From CBDDEC01 sp965198045 (GTDB taxonomy: Bacteria; Chloroflexota; Dehalococcoidia; UBA2979), in NCBI GenBank assembly GCA_965198045.1, contig CBDAOL010000011.1, forward strand, positions 62,001 to 126,000: 64,000 nt of DNA, in the 5' to 3' direction. Below are positions 51,222 through 59,336 of the stretch, one piece after another. Within the stretch, counting starts at the first letter, position 1; the number at the start of each line of letters is the position of its first letter. Position numbers and translations under genes: made by a program. Under the pieces are notes generated by a model. That model saw nothing but the letters and a program-made list of their open reading frames with translations. It searched no databases and had not been told where the DNA came from.

Positions 51222-51991
51222 CCTCCGACGCTGGCGCCATTCCAGACGTTCGCGTGATTGGCCTGCGGGGCATCCCGATGGTCGAGGAAGGCGACGACCT
51301 CGCCGGGCAGATCATCGACGCCGCCGAGGCGCAGGGCACGCCCATCGAGGACGGCGACCTGATCGTGGTCACGCAGCGCGTCGTCTCCAAGGCGGAGGGA
51401 CAGGTGGTACCCCTCGATACGTTCGAGCCGAGTCCGTTCGCAGCCGCCTACGCGGACCGCTTCGACAAGGACCCACGGGTCGTCGAGGCGGTCTTGCGCG
51501 AATCCTCGAGGGTGATCCGGCAGGTGGGCGGCGTCCTGATCACGGAGACGCACCATGGCTTCAAGTGCGCGAACGCGGGCGTCGACGCCTCGAACGTCGG
51601 CGGCGAGGACCTGATCTCGCTACTACCGGTCGACCCTGACGCCTCCTGCCGCGCCATGCGCGACGCGTTCCGCGAACGTCTCGGCATCGAGACGGCCGTG
51701 GTCATGACCGACACCTTCGGCCGGCCCTGGCGGCACGGCCAGACCAACGTCGCGATCGGCGTCGCGGGCCTGCTGCCGATGCGCAGCTACGTGGGTGAAG
51801 AGGACCTCGACGGCGTGGAACTGCGCGTCACCGAAATTTGCGTCGCCGACGAGGTGGCGGGCGCGGCGGAGCTGGTCATGGGCAAGGTCGACGCTATCCC
51901 CGTGGCCCTCGTCCGTGGCTACGACTACGACCGTGGCGAGGGCTCATCGGCCGAAATCGTGCGTGAGTCGGAGCTGGACCTCTTCCCGTAG
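51218..51991 (+). CDS. cofE: Coenzyme F420-0:L-glutamate ligase
   Basis: 257 residues from GTG 51218. Adds gamma-linked glutamates to F420-0. Family segments: VIGLRGIPMVEEGDDLAGQIIDAAE, LIVVTQRVVSKAEGQVVPLDTFEPS (about 46-70), ITETHHGFKCANAGVDASNVGGEDLISLLPVDPD and VVMTDTFGRPWRHGQTNVAIGVAG (about 160-183), ending in VADEVAGAAELVMGKVDAIPVALVRGYDY. Its 3' end overlaps the convergent zinc-ribbon gene by 67 bp. The gene marks the organism as an F420 producer. Confidence 0.95.
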   Translation: MTSDAGAIPDVRVIGLRGIPMVEEGDDLAGQIIDAAEAQGTPIEDGDLIVVTQRVVSKAEGQVVPLDTFEPSPFAAAYADRFDKDPRVVEAVLRESSRVIRQVGGVLITETHHGFKCANAGVDASNVGGEDLISLLPVDPDASCRAMRDAFRERLGIETAVVMTDTFGRPWRHGQTNVAIGVAGLLPMRSYVGEEDLDGVELRVTEICVADEVAGAAELVMGKVDAIPVALVRGYDYDRGEGSSAEIVRESELDLFP

Positions 51992-52662
51992 CGAAGTTGA
52001 TCCGCGGCGCGCTTCGCCCGCCGCTCGGCCTCAGCGGCGGCGACCGCCTCCGGCGGGGGCAACCAGGTGCGGGCGCGCCACTGCGCATGCGCCTCGGGCG
52101 GTCCGATGCGCGAACCGGGGACCGCTGCCAGCTCGTCGAGCATCGCCGCCACCTGGGACAGCGTGCCACCGATCATGTTGACGGCCGCCGGCCGCCCAAT
52201 CGGCGCCTCGCCGCCCTCGGGCAGCGCATTGTGCAGGCGGTGGACCATCCAATCGACGAGGAGCATCCGTTCGCGAGGCGTGCGGGCCTGCGGCAGCCGC
52301 TCGAGGTACTCCGCGAACCAGGGCCCGGCGTTCCCGGCGAGCAGGCTGCTTACTGCGGAAGCTGCGCCGGTAGGCGAGCCACGTCGTCTCCCACCCGCAG
52401 TGCGCGCAGCGGAGCACCTCGGACGCTCGTAGTGGTGGGGCAGCTCGCTGCGGCATTCGAGGCAGGTGGCCACGCCCTCGCGCCACGCACGCGTGGCGTC
52501 GAGGATGCTGCGGCAACGGGCGTAGAAGCCGTACGCCACCTCGTCGATCAACTCCTCGTCGACGATGCCACGCGCGTCCTGCTCGTAGAGCCAGCGGATG
52601 GTCGAACGCCGCACCCGCGACGCCCACTCGATCGGGCGTGAGCTGGGCTGCGAATCAGTCAT
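51925..52662 (-). pseudogene. Zinc-ribbon protein with paired compensating frameshifts
   Basis: The frame from ATG 52662 is open for 245 codons, but residues about 87-115 read as Arg/Gly/Ser noise. In the alternative frame the same DNA encodes EVLRCAHCGWETTWLAYRR, completing a zinc ribbon with the upstream CLEC (about residue 71). One missing C before GAGGTG (near 52430) and one extra C before CTGCTC (near 52350) would restore a single protein. Downstream, the frame is sound (GNAGPWFAEYLERLPQARTPRERMLLVDWMVHRLHNAL). Function unknown. The last 22 codons overlap cofE. Confidence 0.75.
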
Positions 52663-52707
52663 GTGACGATCGTAGCCCCCGAGGGGGCGCGGCCCTAGGC
52701 TCGATCG

Positions 52708-54003
52708 ATGCGCGAACCGACCGCCGTCACCCCCTCGACCGTCGAGGTCGAGATGGAACGCAACATGCGGATCCTGCCCTGGTGGTGGGTCCTCCGCTGG
52801 CTGTGGCTCGGCGAGGCGATCTGGGTCATTTACCTCCTCGAGGAGCGCGGGCTGACGATCGGCCAGGTGCTCGCTTTCGAGGCCGCCTTCGGCGCGACCA
52901 TCCTGCTCGCGGAGGTGCCGACGGGGATCGTGGCCGACCGTTACAGCCGGCGGCTCAGCCTGATGCTCGCCGGCTCGATCACCGTCATCGGTTTCCTCAC
53001 GTTCGGGCTCGCGACCACGCTCCCGCTCCTGCTCCTGTCGTACGTCGCGTTCGGCATCGGCGAAGCATTCTCTTCCGGCGCCGACTCGGCCGTGCTGTTC
53101 GAATCGATGAAAGCGCTGAAGCGGGACCACGAGTTCTTCAGCCGGATCGGGTTCCTCAACGGCGCGCTGACGGCGATGATCGCCGGGTCGACGCTGGTCG
53201 GCGCTGTGATCGTGATCTGGCTGCCGCTCAACGCGCCCTTCCTCATCAGCGCCGCCCTGACCCTGCCCGCCGTCGTCCTGCTGCTCTGGCTGCGCGAGCC
53301 GCCGAGGGGTGACGAGCGCTCCTCGTTCGTGGCCACCGGGCGCCTGGCGCTGTCCCGCGTCCTGCACACGCGCTCGATGTGGTCGTTCATCCTGGTCTGG
53401 GTCAGTGGAGGCGTCACGATTTCGATGATGGGCGTGACCCTGCCGATCATCCTCTTCCGCACCCACGACGCCGAGATCTGGCTGATCGGCGCCTTCGTCG
53501 CCAGCCAGTTGCTGGTGTCGTCGGTCGGTTCCCTCCTCGCCGCCCCGCTCGTGCGCCGGTTCGGGCTGCGCCGCGTGGTAGTAGTGATGGCGGTGGGCGG
53601 ACCGCTCTCGCTGCTGGCCGGTGCGACCGGTGCGATCTGGTTGATCCCGGTCTTCATGCTGCCCTCGATCTCGTTCAACGTCCTGTGGGTTCACGCCATC
53701 GACTTCCTCTCGCGGCGCGTCACCGACAGTCAGCGGGCGACGACGGTCTCGCTGGCGTCGATGGCCGCCAACGTTGGCTTCATCGCCGTGGCGCTCACCC
53801 TCGGACCGATCGCCGACAGCCAGGGGGTGGAGACGGCGCTGGTCATCGCCGCAGTCGTGTTCACCGCTCTGGCAGCGATCGCGCTGGCGCTCTGGCTGAC
53901 GAGCGGCGACACCGACCCCGAGCCCGTGCAGCGCCCGGACGATGCCGGCGCGCAGACGCCTGCGTCCGCCGACGAGGCGGCGTCCCTCGAGGTCGCGCGC
54001 TAG
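52708..54003 (+). CDS. MFS transporter
   Basis: 431 residues from ATG 52708 with twelve predicted membrane helices. The loop motif after TM2 reads GIVADRYSRRLSLML (about 73-87), like the MFS D-x-x-x-R-R motif. The helices run without cytoplasmic domains; the C-terminal 35 residues are acidic. Probably a drug or metabolite exporter; the substrate is unknown. It is divergent from the zinc-ribbon gene and 20 bp before a small membrane protein. Confidence 0.9.
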   Translation: MREPTAVTPSTVEVEMERNMRILPWWWVLRWLWLGEAIWVIYLLEERGLTIGQVLAFEAAFGATILLAEVPTGIVADRYSRRLSLMLAGSITVIGFLTFGLATTLPLLLLSYVAFGIGEAFSSGADSAVLFESMKALKRDHEFFSRIGFLNGALTAMIAGSTLVGAVIVIWLPLNAPFLISAALTLPAVVLLLWLREPPRGDERSSFVATGRLALSRVLHTRSMWSFILVWVSGGVTISMMGVTLPIILFRTHDAEIWLIGAFVASQLLVSSVGSLLAAPLVRRFGLRRVVVVMAVGGPLSLLAGATGAIWLIPVFMLPSISFNVLWVHAIDFLSRRVTDSQRATTVSLASMAANVGFIAVALTLGPIADSQGVETALVIAAVVFTALAAIALALWLTSGDTDPEPVQRPDDAGAQTPASADEAASLEVAR

Positions 54004-54023
54004 GATCGAGGCGAGGTCGAGCG

Positions 54024-54302
54024 ATGAGCGAACCCGAACGCCCTGAAGATGAGACTGCGAGTGAGCCGGGGGACGAGGTCTCCCCGCGCGAGCTCCTGAG
54101 TTCCGCGCTGGTCGACGACGAGGATCCGCGCTTCCCGCGCTGGCTGCTGCTGCCCGGCCTCGCCGGCGCCCTCGGCTGGGCCGCATATGACTGGGCCGCG
54201 GCAGACGGCGTCTTCTTCGCGACGCTGCTCTGGCCGGGCGTGGCCATCCTCGCGCTCGTCACGCTGGCGGCGTGGTTCGGCTGGCAGCTCGATATCGACT
54301 AG
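54024..54302 (+). CDS. Small membrane protein, 92 aa
   Basis: ATG 54024, with GAGG upstream. An acidic N-terminal half (PERPEDETASEPGDEVSPRELL) is followed by two hydrophobic helices (about 42-58 and 64-86: LLLPGLAGALGWAAYDW, FFATLLWPGVAILALVTLAAW). Not recognised. Probably co-transcribed with the MFS gene. Confidence 0.7.
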   Translation: MSEPERPEDETASEPGDEVSPRELLSSALVDDEDPRFPRWLLLPGLAGALGWAAYDWAAADGVFFATLLWPGVAILALVTLAAWFGWQLDID

Positions 54303-54400
54303 GCCCGACTGGACAAACGGCGTCCGGCCTGCGCACCATCAGCTCGGCGTCCCCAGCCGCTTGACCACCGCGACATCGACCGACAGCCGAGGCTGGGCAC

Positions 54401-55438
54401 ATGCTGCACGTCTTCTACGGCCCGGACGAGTTTCGCGCCTCCGAGGCGCTGGCCGATCTGCGGGCGAGCCTCGACGTTGACGACACGCTCGCCACGAACA
54501 CCAGCGAGCTGACCGGCCGAGGTCTGCGACCCGCGGAGCTGGTGCAACACGCCATGGCGCCGCCGTTCATGGGTGATGCCCGCCTCGTGATCGTCGAGGG
54601 GCTGCTGTCCGCCCTGGGCGGCCGGCGCGGAATCGTGGACGAGTGGCAGCCGCTGCTGGACGCGCTGCCGTTGATGCCATCACAGAACACCGTGGTGCTA
54701 CGCGAGCGACCGCCGCGCGATGACCGGCGCAACGTCGTCGGCCGCTCCCTGCTGCTGGCGGCGCTCAAGGACCTCGACGGCGTAGAGGTCACGGAGTTCC
54801 CGCTGCTGCGCGTCTACGGCGGCCGCGGCCGTCCGAGTCCCGTCGCGGTCTGGCTCCGCGAGCGTGCCGACCGCCTCGGCGTCCCGATCGAGGAGGCGGC
54901 GCTGCAGCGGCTGGTGGACCTCGTGGGCGCGGACCTGCGCATGCTGGCGAGCGAACTCGACAAGCTCCGCACCTACGCCGGCGAGCGCGCGATCGCGGCC
55001 GCGGATGTCGATGCGCTGACGCCCGAGGCCCGCGAGCAGAGCATCTTCGACGTCGTCGACGCCGTCGTCGAGGGCCGCGCCCCGGCCGCGCTGCGGACGC
55101 TCGACCGCCTGCTCACCAGCGGAAGCGAGCCCCCACTGCGTATCCAGGCGATGATCGCCCGGCAGGTGCGCCATCTGGTGCGCGCGACCGAACTGCTGGC
55201 GGCCGGCGCGTCCGAGGACGAGGTCGGCGCAGCCTGCGGCGTCCGCGGCTTCCCCGCCACGAAGCTCACACGCCAGGCGCGCGCCTCGAACAGCATCCAG
55301 GCGGAGGCGGCGCTGCGCGCCATCGAAGCGAGCGACACGAAAGTGAAGACGGGCGAACTCCCGGAACGCCTCGCGCTCGAGTTGCTCATCGTCGACCTCG
55401 CGCGCGGCTTCGGCGGTTCGGCGGCGGCCCGGCGCTGA
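54401..55438 (+). CDS. holA: DNA polymerase III, delta subunit
   Basis: 345 residues from ATG 54401. Opens the beta clamp within the clamp loader. The N-terminal MLHVFYGPDEFRASEALADLRASL, the AMAPPFMGDARLVIVEGLL block, EEAALQRLVDLVGADLRMLASELDKLRTYAG (about 165-195) and the C-terminal collar (GFPATKLTRQARAS, TGELPERLALELLIVDLARG) are characteristic of HolA in divergent bacteria. It is convergent with the truncated ABC gene. Confidence 0.9.
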   Translation: MLHVFYGPDEFRASEALADLRASLDVDDTLATNTSELTGRGLRPAELVQHAMAPPFMGDARLVIVEGLLSALGGRRGIVDEWQPLLDALPLMPSQNTVVLRERPPRDDRRNVVGRSLLLAALKDLDGVEVTEFPLLRVYGGRGRPSPVAVWLRERADRLGVPIEEAALQRLVDLVGADLRMLASELDKLRTYAGERAIAAADVDALTPEAREQSIFDVVDAVVEGRAPAALRTLDRLLTSGSEPPLRIQAMIARQVRHLVRATELLAAGASEDEVGAACGVRGFPATKLTRQARASNSIQAEAALRAIEASDTKVKTGELPERLALELLIVDLARGFGGSAAARR

Positions 55439-55456
55439 TGGGTGCTGCGGCGGCCG

Positions 55457-56035
55457 CTAGTCGCGGTCGACCGCGATCGGGTTGAAGCAGGCCGGTAGAT
55501 GCCCAGGATCGTCCTCGTACGGTTCGAGCGCCGGCGCCGGCTCCAGACGGCAGGCCGAGGTGGCCTTGTAGCAGCGCTCGAGGAACGGACACTCCTCGCC
55601 GAGTTCGCGCAGGTCGGGCGGTTGGCCGCGCATCGAGACGAGGCGACCGTGCTCGCCAACCAGCGTGGGCAGGCTCTCGAGCAACCCGTGCGTGTAGGGA
55701 TGCCGCGGCTGACGGAACATCGTGCGCACGTCCGAGGTCTCGACGATCGCGCCGGCGTACATCACCGCCACACGGTCGGCGAGCCGCGCCACCACGCCGA
55801 AGTCGTGTGTGATCAGCAGGATCGCCACGCCCTGCTCGTCGCGCAGCGCCTCGAGCCGGGCGAGCGTCTCCATGCGCATGGCCGGATCGAGGTTCGCCGT
55901 GGGCTCGTCCGCAATGATGATGGATGGCTTGAGCGCCGTGGCGAGGGTGATCATCACACGCTGCGCCATGCCCCCAGAGAGCTGTCCCGGGTAGAGCTTG
56001 GCCACGCGCGCACCGTCAGGCAGCACCTCATCTAG
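55457..56035 (-). pseudogene. Oligopeptide ABC ATPase (OppD/DppD-like), 3' fragment
   Basis: The C-terminal part of an ABC ATPase split by the element at 56036-56898. It carries the signature LSGGMAQRV, Walker B SIIIADEPTANLDP, H loop LITHDFGVVARLADRVAVMYAGAIVE, and the C-terminal oligopeptide-transporter tail (PPDLRELGEECPFLERCYKATSACR). The fragment has an in-frame start at 56026 but lacks Walker A, so it cannot bind ATP by itself. Removing the element plus one target copy would rejoin it in frame with 56899-57321 into a 331-residue protein. No permease gene is adjacent, so the ATPase was already an orphan locally. Confidence 0.95.
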
Positions 56036-56196
56036 GGGTAGTGTCCTAATTTGACTGGAGCCTAGCGGCAGGGCGTCATGCCGTGGCCGTGGACGGTGCG
56101 AGACTTGGTGGAGGCGGCGCGCTAGGCCATGGTCATCATGGTGCCGAAGATCACGTCATGCTATCCTTCTGGTAGCGGACGTGAGGGGGCGCGGCG

Positions 56197-56457
56197 ATGG
56201 CCATCCTGCAACGGTCTCCGGCCCTGCGCGTGCGCCGGGAGCCGGTCGAGACGACTGCCGAGCGGCTTCGCACGTTCTGCAAGCGCATGGAACGCCGCTA
56301 CGAATGTTCGTCCGACTTCATGGCTGCCGCTGTGGCCGCTGGCGACATGCGTAGCACCGCGGAGATCGCGCGGTGGCTGAGCGACTACCGAACCCTCCAA
56401 CGCCTGACGGAAAGCGGCGACCCCGAGGGCCCCACCAGTACGACAACTACCGGCTAG
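56197..56457 (+). CDS. Element gene 1, 86 aa (antitoxin-like?)
   Basis: ATG 56197, with GAGGGG upstream. Helical, charged protein: PVETTAERLRTFCKRMERRYECSSDFMAAAVAAGDMRSTAEIARWLSDYRTLQRLTE (about 18-74). The pattern 'ERRYECSSDF...G...EIARWLSDY..L' resembles the small helical antitoxins that precede TumE/DUF6516-type toxins (from memory, not searched). It overlaps the next gene by 85 bp in another frame, as toxin-antitoxin pairs often do. Confidence 0.7.
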   Translation: MAILQRSPALRVRREPVETTAERLRTFCKRMERRYECSSDFMAAAVAAGDMRSTAEIARWLSDYRTLQRLTESGDPEGPTSTTTTG

Positions 56458-56888
56458 TCCACCAGCGCAAGTTGGACGGCCTATACGCCGAGGGCGTCGT
56501 CGTCACGGATACCCTGGTGTTCACAGAGCCCGAGGTCGCTGACGGGACGCTGCAGTTTATGCAGCTGGACGGGCATGTGTTCACGTCGGCGGGCGGCGTC
56601 CTCGAAACTCACAAGCGCCTGACCGTAGAATATCGCCGCGATGTCCCGTACGTGGCCACATCCGAGTACGTCTACATGGCGCTGTTGAGATCGCCTGCGG
56701 AAACGGTGCCGCTTTTCAGGTATGACAACTGCCATGGCAATGTGGACACCCTGCATCGCCACCACTTCGACCACGAAGGTCGCCCGGCGAGGTTCGAGCC
56801 GGTCGAGCACGACCTCATGCCCTACATGGACGATGTGATTCGCGAGACCGACTGGCTGGCCGCCTACCTCGTATCTCGCCCAAACTAG
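56373..56888 (+). CDS. Element gene 2, up to 171 aa (toxin-like?)
   Basis: GTG 56373 has GGAGATC upstream; TTG 56472 is a later option. The C-terminal half contains VPLFRYDNCHG, then HRHHFDHEG and PYMDDVIRETDWLAAYL (about 105-165). A YDN motif followed by a His-rich HH.D segment and an acidic helix is characteristic of small proteins classed near TumE/DUF6516 or DUF7718, some of which are toxins. The assignment is from motif memory only. It is the last gene, ending ten bases before the right end of the element. Confidence 0.7.
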   Translation: MAERLPNPPTPDGKRRPRGPHQYDNYRLVHQRKLDGLYAEGVVVTDTLVFTEPEVADGTLQFMQLDGHVFTSAGGVLETHKRLTVEYRRDVPYVATSEYVYMALLRSPAETVPLFRYDNCHGNVDTLHRHHFDHEGRPARFEPVEHDLMPYMDDVIRETDWLAAYLVSRPN

Positions 56889-56898
56889 GACACTACCC

Positions 56899-57321
56899 AT
56901 CTAGGAGCTCGATTGACGTCCGCATGGCCTCGGCGTCGCCCGAGTCGCGATGGGCCCGGATCATCTCGGAGACCTGGTCGCCGACCGTCAGGGTTGGGGT
57001 CAGCGCTGACTGCGCATCCTGGAAGATCATCGCAATCTCGTCGCCGCGAATCTCTCGCAGCTCCTCGATCGGCATGTCCACGATCGATCGGCCCTGGTAC
57101 TCAATCGTTCCGGCCACCGTGGCGTTGAACGGCAGCAGCCCGAGGAGGGCATGCGCCACCGTGCTCTTCCCTGACGCCGACTCGCCGACCAGCGCCAGCA
57201 CCTCGCCGGGGTAGAGGTCGAGCGAGACGTCGCGCACCGCCGGCAACTCTGTCTCGTCGACCGAGTAGGAGGCATCGAGGTGGCGCACACTAATGATCGG
57301 ATCGCGTCCGACGACCGCCAT
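56899..57321 (-). pseudogene. Oligopeptide ABC ATPase (OppD/DppD-like), 5' fragment
   Basis: N-terminal part starting at ATG 57321 (GTG 57339 is possible): PIISVRHLDASYSVDETELPAVRDVSLDLYPGEVLALVGESASGKSTVAHALLGLLP with Walker A, then the Q loop MIFQDAQSALTPTLTVGDQVSEMI. It is cut after SIELLD by the element and reads one Gly codon into it before stopping at the TAG within the inverted repeat. The missing half is at 55457-56035. Confidence 0.95.
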
Positions 57322-57393
57322 GGGGTTCCCGCCCGTCACGCGATCAGGGTAGCGGCCGCCTCGGGCGGGCGCAGCCAGCGGGCGGTCCTCGTT

Positions 57394-57463
57394 CTTGGCG
57401 ACGGAGTCTTGGCGACGGAGTCTTGGCGACGGAGTCTCGGCGAGCGAGTCTCGGCGACCGAGT
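57394..57463. repeat. Five tandem 14-bp repeats
   Basis: Units at 57394, 57408 and 57422 are identical (CTTGGCGACGGAGT). Units at 57436 and 57450 are diverged (CTCGGCGAGCGAGT and CTCGGCGACCGAGT). They lie between the broken OppD gene and the lexA stop, in no gene. Possibly slippage-generated; no function inferred. Confidence 0.85.
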
Positions 57464-57513
57464 TGGAGCGCCCGCGTCGGAACGATCGAGGCAGGGCGAG
57501 CGGCGGTCGGAGC

Positions 57514-58149
57514 TTAGAGGCTGCGGATCGCCGTCACGACACGTCCCTGAATGTCGACGTTGCCGGCGTCCGTGTAAATCGGATCCATCGTCGCGTTCGC
57601 GGGCTGAAGGCGGACCCGCTCTCCCTCCACGTAGAAGCGCTTGAGGGTGGTCTCCTCCTCCTCGCGCAGCCAGACGGCCACCATGTCGCCGTCGTCGCAG
57701 GAGTGCGTCGCCTCGAGGACCACGATGTCGCCGTCGTTGATCAGCGCGTCGATCATGGAGGTGCCCTCGACCCGCAGGGCAAAGAGGCGGTCACGACCGC
57801 CGGCCTGCTCGGCCGTCAGCTCAACGAACTCGTCGGCGCTGGTAAGCGTCTCGGGCAGCACCGGGATCGGCGCGCCGGCCGCGATCTTGCCCAGCAGCGG
57901 CACGCTAACCGAGCGCCCGCGCCGCGCGCCCTGGCCGTTCAGCAGCTCGATGGCGCGCGAGACCTCGCGGTCGCGGCGGATGTAGCCGCGCTCCTCGAGC
58001 CGCTTCAGGTTGTAGTCAACGACCGAGGTCGAGGAGATGGCGCAGCCATGCAGGATGTCTCGGATTGAAGGCGGATAGTCGCGCTCGGTAATGAACTCCC
58101 CGAGGAAGTCCAGGATCCGCTGTTGCTTCGCTGACAGGTCGTCAGTCAT
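57514..58149 (-). CDS. lexA: LexA repressor
   Basis: 211 residues from ATG 58149. N-terminal winged helix (LSAKQQRILDFLGEFITERDYPPSIRDILHGCAISSTSVVDYNLKRLEERGYI). The S24 autoprotease domain has the Ala-Gly cleavage site in GKIAAGAPIP (about residues 92-93), the nucleophile Ser in VEGTSMIDALI and the general-base Lys in TTLKRFY. It represses SOS genes and self-cleaves with RecA-ssDNA. The recognition helix differs from the E. coli type, so its operator must be found locally. Confidence 0.96.
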   Translation of the reverse strand: MTDDLSAKQQRILDFLGEFITERDYPPSIRDILHGCAISSTSVVDYNLKRLEERGYIRRDREVSRAIELLNGQGARRGRSVSVPLLGKIAAGAPIPVLPETLTSADEFVELTAEQAGGRDRLFALRVEGTSMIDALINDGDIVVLEATHSCDDGDMVAVWLREEEETTLKRFYVEGERVRLQPANATMDPIYTDAGNVDIQGRVVTAIRSL

Positions 58150-58557
58150 GGCTATTTCCCTCGATGGGCGCTTGCCCGCGCGCCCCCTGGTCTACAAGCT
58201 GTGCCTCCGCTGACGGCGCCCCGACCAGGAGCAAAGCTCCGGATATCCACAACATGCCCGATCGAAGGCGGACACCGAGTGTGGTCTCTCGCCGCGCGGC
58301 GTCGGCGCCTGACTGGAGATTGCACAATCGCTCACAGTGTGGACAGGTCTGTGGACACCGCCTTTCGGTAGGCACATATGTTCTGTTCCGAACAACCGTA
58401 GTCCCACCTCGACGCGCTCGTCAACCACTCGCACCGCCCCGCCACCCCGCTCGCAGCCCCTCGTCGCGGCACGCGCTACGATCGGCGCTCGTGTGTGCGC
58501 CCGGCACATCTTCGCCGTGGCGGTAAGCGGCGGTCGGGCATGGAGAGAGGGAGCGCG
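58150..58557. promoter_or_regulatory. lexA / PIG-L divergent intergenic region with candidate operator sites
   Basis: A 408-bp region with no convincing gene. It holds two adjacent palindromes, ACATATGT (58374-58381) and GTTCCGAAC (58385-58393), which read GTTCGGAACAGAAC on the lexA strand and are candidate LexA autoregulation sites. TGTGGACA occurs twice (58338-58345, 58350-58357), and ATATCCACA (58243-58251) differs by one base from the DnaA-box consensus. A minus-strand frame with CPHC motifs crosses the region (rejected). Confidence 0.4.
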
Positions 58558-59313
58558 ATGGCAGCGGGCCTCGAGGATCTGTTTGGCGACCAGCGCCCGG
58601 GCGAGCCCAACGAGAAGCTGGGCGAGCGCAAGCGCGCCCTCGTCGTAGCCGCCCATCCGGACGACGCCGACTTCGGCGCCGCCGGCACCGCCTGCCTGCT
58701 GGCGCAGGCCGGCTGGACCGTCCGCTACGTCGTGGTCACCGACGGCTCCAAGGGCAGCGACGACGAGGCGTTCACGCCCGACCGTCTCGTCACCACCCGC
58801 GCACAGGAGCAGCGTGCCGCGGCCGACCTGCTCGGCGTGCAGGAGGTCGAGTTCCTCGGCTTCACCGACGGCGAGCTCGTGCACTCCCGCGAGTTGCTGG
58901 GCGCCATCACCCGCCAGATCCGCGCGTTCCAACCCTTCGCCGTGTATACGCACGATCCGGAGCCGGTGATCATCGGCGACGCCTTCGTCAACCACAGCGA
59001 CCACCGCGTCACCGGCCTCGCCACGGTCGATGCCGTCTACCCGACGGCCCGCGACCGTCTCAACTTCCCCGAGCAGCTCGCGGACGGGCTGGCCCCGCAC
59101 AAGGTGCGCGAGCTCTACCTCTGGGGCGCCAACGAGCCCAACTTCGACGCCGACATCGGCGAGGTGATCGAGCGCAAGATCGAAGCTCTGCTCGCCCACC
59201 CCTCGCAGTTCCCCGTCGAGGATGAAGACTTCCTGCAGCAGATGCGCGTCAACTGGCGCGGCGACGACGGGCGCTACGTCGAGGCCTTCCGGCGCGTCAT
59301 CATGTTCATGTAG
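58558..59313 (+). CDS. PIG-L family N-acetylglucosaminyl deacetylase
   Basis: 251 residues from ATG 58558, with AGGGAG upstream. The zinc motif AAHPDDADFGAAGT (about 29-42) and HSDHRVTGLATVDAVYP (about 142-158, third ligand) are typical; TDGSKGSDDEAF follows the first motif. Family members deacetylate GlcNAc-inositol (MshB), GlcNAc-malate (BshB) or other GlcNAc conjugates. With a ligase of CysS/MshC type 4 kb away, a low-molecular-weight thiol pathway is possible but not shown. Confidence 0.92.
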   Translation: MAAGLEDLFGDQRPGEPNEKLGERKRALVVAAHPDDADFGAAGTACLLAQAGWTVRYVVVTDGSKGSDDEAFTPDRLVTTRAQEQRAAADLLGVQEVEFLGFTDGELVHSRELLGAITRQIRAFQPFAVYTHDPEPVIIGDAFVNHSDHRVTGLATVDAVYPTARDRLNFPEQLADGLAPHKVRELYLWGANEPNFDADIGEVIERKIEALLAHPSQFPVEDEDFLQQMRVNWRGDDGRYVEAFRRVIMFM

Positions 59314-59336
59314 CGGCTGGGGAGATCTCGCAGGCC

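Larger units (their letters stand above)
56036..56898. mobile_element. 863-bp transposase-less element with TIRs, carrying a two-gene cassette
   Basis: Ends are inverted repeats: GGGTAGTGTCCTAATTTG on the left and, read inward from the right, GGGTAGTGTCCTAGTTTG (17 of 18 match). ATCTAG at 56030-56035 and again at 56899-56904 is a 6-bp target-site duplication. The insertion splits an OppD-type gene, and precise excision restores its frame. No transposase lies inside; the only open frames are two overlapping small genes at 56197 and 56373. It is therefore a non-autonomous cassette that must be moved by a transposase in trans. The base composition looks less GC-rich than the surroundings. Confidence 0.93.

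Noticed and set aside
52662..54186. A long extension of the zinc-ribbon frame antisense to the MFS gene
   Set aside because: The real start is ATG 52662; upstream residues are Arg/Asp/Gln-rich shadow sequence.
58142..58375. A 77-codon minus-strand frame with CPxxCPHC and a hydrophobic segment upstream of lexA
   Set aside because: It overlaps the lexA start, has no ribosome site, ends without a clear domain and crosses the probable promoter region; chance is more likely.
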